Shown here: positions 58,026 through 64,000 of the stretch, piece after piece
Layout of the letters: each line of letters begins with the position of its first letter
How positions within the stretch are numbered: the stretch's first letter is position 1
NCBI RefSeq assembly: GCF_020921035.1
Contig: NC_063159.1
Span: 7,914,501-7,978,500 of the forward strand
Direction of reading: 5' to 3'
DNA: 64,000 nt
DNA from: Rhodamnia argentea
Lineage: Eukaryota; Streptophyta; Magnoliopsida; Myrtales; Myrtaceae
Made by a program: the position numbers and the translations under genes
The notes under the pieces: model-generated
Database searches by the model: none
The model's input: only the letters and a program-made list of their open reading frames with translations
Told to the model about the DNA's origin: nothing

Positions 58026-59001
58026 GTTCTGAAGGGAAAGAGGGGAAGAGAGAGCACCAAGGGTTTCCTCAATAAACTGTGTTTATTCATCTTGTTGTGC
58101 TCTTTATAAGGCTGGCTGTTCATGGTCAATTAAAATAATTATCTTTAAGAGATCCTAGGTCTTAACTCTCACCAAGGGGAATTTGTATTTACTAAGTTAC
58201 CTAGGGTTTCTCCCGGTCGACCAATTAGACTTTACTTTTTACCCTTTTTCAGGCTTAAGGTGATATTACATGATACTATACTGATCTTTTAAGACAACGC
58301 TTGCGATTGGATTGACGATGTCAGGTCACATCATTTCAAAAGTGAAAAAGGATTTTTTCCTTCCGATAGTGAATACATTCTACTTCGTTTTTTTCGGTTG
58401 TACTAATCGTTTAGGTGTTTCTCGCCGGGCGAAATGTCGGTACGAATCATCGACCAAGTCTTAATCATTCTCGATGACATTGACATCTTGAACGGAGCTA
58501 TCACTGAGCAACAAACGCTAGGCGCATTTTTCTAAGTATCTAACCCTTGTTTTATTAGTGAAAAACGACCCTTCAAGTGGGTAAAACTAATGGAAGTTCC
58601 GCGTGTCTCCTGGTGATCATAAACATTAATAAAGAGATGGGTTTTGCCGTCTTTTGTCTTTTAATAAAGAGACACATTGTCTCCGTCGTTGTTCTCGCCG
58701 GAAGCATCCGTTACAGGGGCAGCAATAAATGACATAATTGTATTGTTTCACCATTAACAAAAATAAAATTTTTCAATGTTGGTCTTGGAGTTGAATCAAG
58801 TTTTTGCAGTTTCTATTAGTATGAACGAGTCCGTTCTGGAGCTTCAGTTCAAGACATGGAGAAGAGACAGTCTAAAAGCGAGCCGCCTGATTATTTATGT
58901 CTTGGTGAAACTTACCTAACTTCAAAAAGATACACAAATAGGTCAATTACACTGGTGATCCATGCCATAGCCATCGTATGCATCACATCAACCACCCATA
59001 A
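58026..59001. other. Upstream region of the NPF gene, first copy of a duplicated segment
   Basis: The first 200 bases are the probable NPF leader and promoter. The segment about 58586-58722 (actaatggaagttc, then 'tttaataaagagac' and 'gaagcatccgt') returns in diverged form at about 59946-60094. The last bases, up to 58998, are the left flank of the element at 58999. No gene was recognised. Confidence 0.5.
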
Positions 59002-59563
59002 GGAGAATTACCAAAAAGTCATAAACCTCTTGCAATTATGCCAATTGAGTCCTAAACATTTCACATTTATACCAATTCAGTCCATCCGGCCAATTTTGCT
59101 CAACCGGTGCTGACTTAGACTTTTTTTTTTAATGACATTCTAATTATATTTTAAATTAATTATGATTATTTAAAATTTTTCTTTTCTTTTCTTTATTTTT
59201 TCCCCACACTTAGTGCTAGTAAGGGCGTTGCAGCCCTCACCAGGTTTGGGCAATGGTGTTGCTTGCCCGGATTGGGCGAGGGAGGCGCGGCCCTTGCCGC
59301 ATCCGGGAGAGGGGTCGTGCGCCCGGGCGAGGGCATCCCGACCCTCACTAGCCCAATGTTTTGGAACTTAGGAGAAAAAGACTAAAGAGAAGAAAAGAAA
59401 AGTACAAAAAATTCAAAAAATTATTAAAATATAATTTAAAAAAGTCCACGCTAGCCCGGCTAGCCAAAATTGACCGGATCGATTAAATTGGAACAAAATC
59501 AAAATGCTTAAGACTGAATTGGTACAATTAAATTTAATTTAGGACTTTTTTGGTAATTCTCTC
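58999..59563. mobile_element. Non-autonomous foldback DNA transposon with 8-bp target-site duplication
   Basis: The left end (AGGAGAATTACCAAAAAGTC, 59001-59020) and the right end (GACTTTTTTGGTAATTCTCTC, about 59543-59563) are inverted copies, followed inward by 'ttgcaattatgccaattgag' versus 'gaattggtacaatta'. The element is flanked by a direct ACCACCCA at 58991-58998 and 59564-59571. It is about 565 bp, with a GC-rich core (about 59215-59360) and no coding capacity. The 8-bp duplication would suit hAT; a 9-bp Mutator event with one mismatch cannot be ruled out. Confidence 0.82.
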
Positions 59564-60131
59564 ACCACCCACAAGATGGGATTTCCATAAATATCATATG
59601 AAAGGATGGTTACATATATAAGAAGATGAAAAAAATCAAAATAACCTTTCTTGTCTTCTTATTTGTAATTTTCGAGCTGGGTCGGTACTCTTGTTTCTTA
59701 AGATGTGACAGCGACCGCTATAAAGAACACTGAAAATAAGGAAGATGTAATTGCTTTGGATGAAAATATTGTCAAAAAAATCCTAAAACCTTTGCACTTT
59801 TGCCAATTTAATCCTAAACCTTTTAAGTATGCAGATTCAACCCTAAATCTTTTAAACTTTTGCCAATTCGGTCCTATTGGCCGGAATTCCCCTGACATAA
59901 ACGTTGGGCATCCTGCGTGGCGTCGCCTACACCGACCTGGATCACTAATGGAAGTTCAATGAATGTTTATCTGCGTGTCTCTAGTTAATATAGACATTAA
60001 TTAAGAGATGATTACGCCGTTCTTGTCTTTTAATAAAGAGACTCATTGTCTTCATCGTTGTTTTTGCCAGAAGCATCCGTGAGAAGATTGACATCTTTGA
60101 CGTGATAAGATTTTCTCGCAATGTAAAGAAT
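59564..60131. repeat. Second copy of the duplicated segment and a half foldback element
   Basis: About 59764-59930 reads like the left arm and part of the core of the same foldback family ('cctaaaacctttgcactttt', 'ttttgccaattcggtcctat') with no right arm. About 59946-60094 is the second copy of the segment at 58586-58722. No gene was recognised. Confidence 0.5.
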
Positions 60132-60912
60132 AAGGGAAAATTACAAAAAAAGTAATAAACTTATTACATTTTTGTCAATTCATTTCTAAACCTTTTAATT
60201 GTATCAATTAAGTTCTAAACATTCTTATGTTTTTGCCAATTGAGCCCATTTGGCTAATTTTGGCTGAAAATGGCTAATATGGACACTAACCGTCTTACAT
60301 TTGACACGGTTGCTATTGATGCGAACATTTTTTCCACAATGTTTTGTTTTTTTTTTTCCTGAAATTATAAATAAATTTTCTCTTTTCAATGTCTTTTGTG
60401 TTCTTTACTTTTTTATTTTTAATTGTTTATGACCAGTAGAGGGCTATCGGCTAATAGGCAAGTTCCTATGAGCCCTTGCCAACACAGATCTAGGCGAGGG
60501 CTTGTGGCCATTGCCAGCCACTAGAGGGCTCGCTACCCTTACGTGCAGCTAGCGAGGGCCCCTTGCCCGGATTGAGCGAGGGCCATAACCCTCGCCAGGC
60601 CAATGGGGGTTGTTGGGCCTTGGCTGATGGCTGGTACCCCTCTATTGGCCCTAAACAATAAAAATAAAATAAAATAAGAAAATACTAAAAAATATAAAAA
60701 ATCAAGGGAATTTTAAAATAATATCAACAAATGTCCAGGGAAGTGCCAACTTGCCATGTAGGATGGTTAACGTCCACATCACTTGTTTTTTTTGTCAAAA
60801 TTGTCAAAATTGATTCAATTGGCAAAACGTGATCAATTGACATAATTAGAAGGTTTGAGACAGAATTGACAAAAATGCAATATGTTAAGGAATTTTTTGG
60901 GTGATTTTCACG
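60132..60912. mobile_element. Long-TIR foldback element with GC-rich core
   Basis: The arms are inverted copies: the left reads 'gggaaaattacaaaaaaa' then 'ttacatttttgtcaattca', and the right reads 'gaattgacaaaaatgcaata' then 'tttttgggtgattttcac'. The core (about 60425-60660) is GC-rich with repeated 'gcgagggc' and encodes nothing. A 7-base AAAGAAT flanks both sides (60125-60131 and 60913-60919). The element is about 781 bp and of the same design as the one at 58999. Confidence 0.72.
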
Positions 60913-60919
60913 AAAGAAT

Positions 60920-62034
60920 GACGTTGGTCTTGGAGTTTAATAATTTTTTCGATTATTTTTTATTTTCCCCTCTCTCACCCAGCCTCAACCTCAGCCGGCC
61001 TCAAGCGAGGACCGCCCCCACCCAATCGAAATATTGATACAATCAATTTGGACACGACTATTAGGAGTATATTCATGGATTAACGAAAGTTTTCCTATTT
61101 GCAGGTTCGATGTTTATGCAGGTCGGTATCGGTGGGTGAGTGAGTGCTACTTGGTAGCACTCTAACGCCCAAAGCAAGATGGGAGAAGTAAGTCTTTAGT
61201 GATAGAAATGAAGAGGCCACAATAGGCCCACAAAGGAATTGCTGGTCTAGGGTTTGATCCCAAAAATATGTTGGGTTTGTATTGGAAAAGGGATGAATGG
61301 CCATTACCTGGGTCGATTTCATTCCTTTAATGTTATGATCATTATGCTGTTGGATTTAAGTAATGCATTTCTAAACCAGTAAACTTTTCTTCATGGTACA
61401 TTAATGTCCCAGACTTTTTCTTTTTTGCACCACACAACTGACTCGACTAGGATACTCTTCAACACATCTTCTGGACACCCAGCATCAAAGTTGGGTTCAT
61501 CGCTGTCATCACTATCGATAATATCTTAGACTACAAGCAGGATCCACATCCACACGAATCTGTTTCCTCCCCTCTATTTTGTAGTTCAACACACTTGTTC
61601 GTAACGCCTTTCAACTGAAAGTGATGATAACTAAGTCGGACCATTATAAGATGTAAGCAAGAACAATGACTGAGGGTGCAAATCATGAGGGACACAATTT
61701 CTTCAAAAATTTCGTCAGCATAACTGCAAATGGTGACATAAATTCTAGCATACTCACTCAATCTCCAGAAAAGCGAAGTCAAAATAAAAGAAATCGGAAT
61801 TTGCTAAGGATGAGAAAAAGAAGATAGTATTCAGAAATATTACTATGCCCCATCATGCCTGGCATACTAAAGCAAACCATACAGAAATGAGTTGTCAAAA
61901 TACGATCAACCGAGTATTCAAAAGAACTCTCCCGTAAGATAGCATGAACGGAGAGAGTTCTTCTGTTGCATCTCTTGCTTTTTAAGTAACATTTGAACTA
62001 AACCAACTATTTCTTGTTGTCGCCGTCCTTCTTG
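60920..62034. other. Spacer without recognisable genes
   Basis: Apart from scattered short open frames on both strands I see no conserved protein, RNA gene or complete repeat. The stretch 61500-62030 is less repetitive than its surroundings and could be the downstream part of a gene on the minus strand whose exons I cannot recognise. Confidence 0.35.
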
Positions 62035-62342
62035 TTATTGCTGTTGTTCTTTGGGGGGCTGGTTCATGGTGGAAGATGATGCACCCTTTTCCTGTTTCTC
62101 CTCATTCATTTTCTTCTCGAACTTGTCCCCTTTTTTCTCGTAATTTTCCTTTCTCCTCTGTTTCCTCTTCTTCTTCCGCTCCAACCTGTTGAGCACATCC
62201 AAGGTTTTTGGCGTGTGACGCTCTAGGCCCTTTTTGCGTTTTGAGTGATACTGCAAAGAAGATATGTGCTTGGATCCTAAGTTTGTGAGATTCCAGCAAA
62301 CTGGACCGCTCTCGGAGTTGGCCAGCAACCGCCTTGATGGTG
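62035..62342 (-). CDS. Unassigned lysine-rich reading frame, possible last exon
   Basis: On the minus strand a frame runs from about 62342, just after a plausible TTGTAG acceptor, to a stop at 62035. It would encode about 100 residues. The first part is mixed (ESGPVCWNLTNLGSKHISSL), then comes LERHTPKTLDVLNRLERKKKRKQ and a long Lys/Glu-rich, probably helical and disordered tail ending in a short Gln run. I do not recognise the family. A second frame of similar length overlaps it (62102-62455), because the purine-rich DNA leaves more than one frame open, so coding is uncertain. It could be a final exon of a gene whose other exons are unrecognised, a gene relic, or chance. Confidence 0.25.
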
Positions 62343-62455
62343 CTACAACATAAGATAAGCAAATGATGAGAAACTTCTGACAGCATAAGACTCGATTTTA
62401 GTATAGAGTCAGATTTCAAAATCATTGCGAAGATACTACCCTCTGTATTAGGCAA

Positions 62456-64000
62456 GCATGTAATGATACTACCCTATGTATGATACCTATGCAATGATGA
62501 GCAGTGAAGTTGCTATTTTGTGTGTAATCCCTTGAGTTGGTCACTGTCCATCTTGGTTCGTTTTGAAATCCTCCTCATGCCAAGATTGGTTAGGAAACAT
62601 TGCGAGCTAAATGTGTCAAACTAGACAAGTTAAACTTCCAAATTAAACAGTTATTCTTGTCTCGTGTTGCGCTTTTCTCATTTTCGATGGGTTTTGTATT
62701 CACAAAACTAAGTGCACTTGTGTCGCAATAAAAAAAATTCGTCCTTGAGGATCCTAGAAGGCCATGATTTTTTTTTTTTTGCTATGGGAAATATTACAAG
62801 ATGGGAAAAAAAAACACGTATGAGTAATGTAATCAAGGTGTTAAGTACGCAACCTAAATGCTTAATTAGGCTTGGAAGCCGCTTAAATAGTGTTAGATTT
62901 GAGCTCGACTTGATTTAAATACAAGGACTACACAAATTGACTCAACTATACTCCAATTAGGTTTGTGAACCTTTGAGTCAGTAATTATAGTCGTATATAT
63001 AATCAATCTCCAATTAAGTTTTATTTTATTTTTAAAGCTTAGTCGGTTAGTATTTACTTTGACTTTTAATCCTAATAAAACTTCTGAATCATAAAATTTG
63101 GATTTATTCAAATTCTTTGGATCATCGGACTTTTTTATTCCTTGAGATCTAATGTTCTTCCATGGGATTAATTCTAGTCCGTCTCGTTTTCATTCTAGAT
63201 CAAGTCGTATAAGAGCTTTTCTAGCCATTATCACCGTAGTAGTTAGGGGTGATTGGTTTGAGGGTGGGCCTATTCTAGGCTTAGAATCATAACCAAATTG
63301 GTCGGTTTTACAATCTACTTCCAAGAACTGGTCGAGTCCCAGTTCTAAGATATGATAGAACTGCAGCCCTTCAAAACCTCAACTTTCTAATTTCGTAATA
63401 CATGTATCACATATGGTCTTTTGTTAGTAATCTAGAGTAAAAGGATCAAACTATATTTTGTCTAGAGTACAAGCAGTGGTGAATATGATTGTGGAAGAAG
63501 GAAAAAAAAAGGAGAAAGAAATGGAAAAATAAAACTATATATATTTTTAAAAAATAAAAATATTTTTAAAAAATTGCAAAAATTGTTCACGTGAGCACCA
63601 ACTATGCCACGTAGGATGGCGGGCATTCACGTCAGCGATTTTCGGCCGAAATTGATTGGATGGACTACATTGGCAAATTATCGAAAGTTTTACGGCTAAA
63701 TTGGCAAAAATAAAAAAGAGGCCAAATCGAAAGGTTTATGACTGAATTGGTACATTGCCCGTGATTCATGATATAGACATTGTAGCATCACATGAACGAA
63801 CCACAAGATGGAATTCATATCAATATCATGTGAAAACCATGTTTGATTTTATAAAAAAAAAATGAATTGTTTCTAGATCACATTGTCATTTTCTCTTTGA
63901 GAAAAGGACATTAAAAGTACCATAGCTTTCATACGACTCCTACTTAAATATAAAATATCTTCATGTAATTATTTTAGCGTAATTTTGATTTAAAAAATGA
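62456..64000. repeat. AT-rich spacer with the right half of a foldback element (about 63590-63760)
   Basis: About 63590-63760 contains 'gccacgtaggatggcgg', 'ttttcggccgaaattgattg' and 'ggtttatgactgaattggta', the right-hand arm of the common family with no matching left arm. Immediately after (about 63765-63840) comes sequence related to the flanks of the element at 58999. The rest is AT-rich with several A- and T-runs; no gene was recognised. Confidence 0.45.

Noticed and set aside
1-64000. Search for CRISPR-like arrays, tRNA or rRNA genes
   Set aside because: No regularly spaced short repeats with unique spacers, and no tRNA cloverleaf or rRNA sequence, were noticed; the short repeats present belong to transposons or microsatellites.

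Overview
The window is nuclear DNA from a dicot plant. Every recognisable gene is split by spliceosomal introns. Several proteins begin with chloroplast-transit-like or signal-peptide-like leaders. The spacers are AT-rich and full of decayed plant transposons. A woody rosid, possibly Myrtaceae (Eucalyptus/Syzygium type), is my guess from repeat style and protein similarity; the sequence does not prove it. I rebuilt exon structures by hand from splice consensus, conserved protein sequence and phase bookkeeping. In all seven complete genes the exon lengths sum to an intact reading frame.

Layout, left to right: (1) last exon of a CONSTANS-like gene carrying the end of a CCT domain (532-661, +). 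(2) A spacer with a scrambled partial copy of the IGPS gene and a foldback transposon. (3) A plastid SET-domain / Rubisco-LSMT-like methyltransferase (4750-8510, +, 12 exons). (4) A TTC4/CNS1-type TPR co-chaperone (9826-14804, +, 8 exons), one of whose introns looks U12-type AT-AG. (5) Indole-3-glycerol-phosphate synthase of tryptophan synthesis (15801-19843, -, 10 exons, one GC-AG intron). (6) A repeat-filled spacer (21.6-23.3 kb). (7) Chloroplast RNase E/G with a CBM20 domain (24029-34637, +, 14 exons), with a miniature LTR retrotransposon and two foldbacks in its introns. (8) Phospholipid-sterol acyltransferase PSAT1 (35856-43786, -, 15 exons). (9) A 3,054-bp solo LTR with a perfect 5-bp target-site duplication (45147-48200). 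(10) An EXO84 exocyst subunit, closest to the EXO84C type (49564-54090, +, 7 exons). (11) An NPF5.2-type NRT1/PTR transporter (55732-58025, -, 4 exons). (12) About 6 kb of duplicated, transposon-rich spacer with one unassigned lysine-rich reading frame.

The genes do not form a pathway; they are independent plant housekeeping or metabolic genes. Four act in or are probably sent to the plastid (SET methyltransferase, IGPS, RNE) or the endomembrane lipid system (PSAT1). Their order is informative: neighbouring pairs recall Arabidopsis neighbourhoods (COL9 with the SET gene on chromosome 3, TPR2 with PSAT1 on chromosome 1, IGPS with RNE on chromosome 2), so the window may preserve an ancestral block.

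I found no CRISPR array, operon, tRNA, rRNA or defence-type system. The points most worth a second look are the minor-spliceosome intron, the 289-bp TRIM, the solo LTR, the scrambled IGPS copy, and two transposon insertions for which a related empty site lies in the same window.
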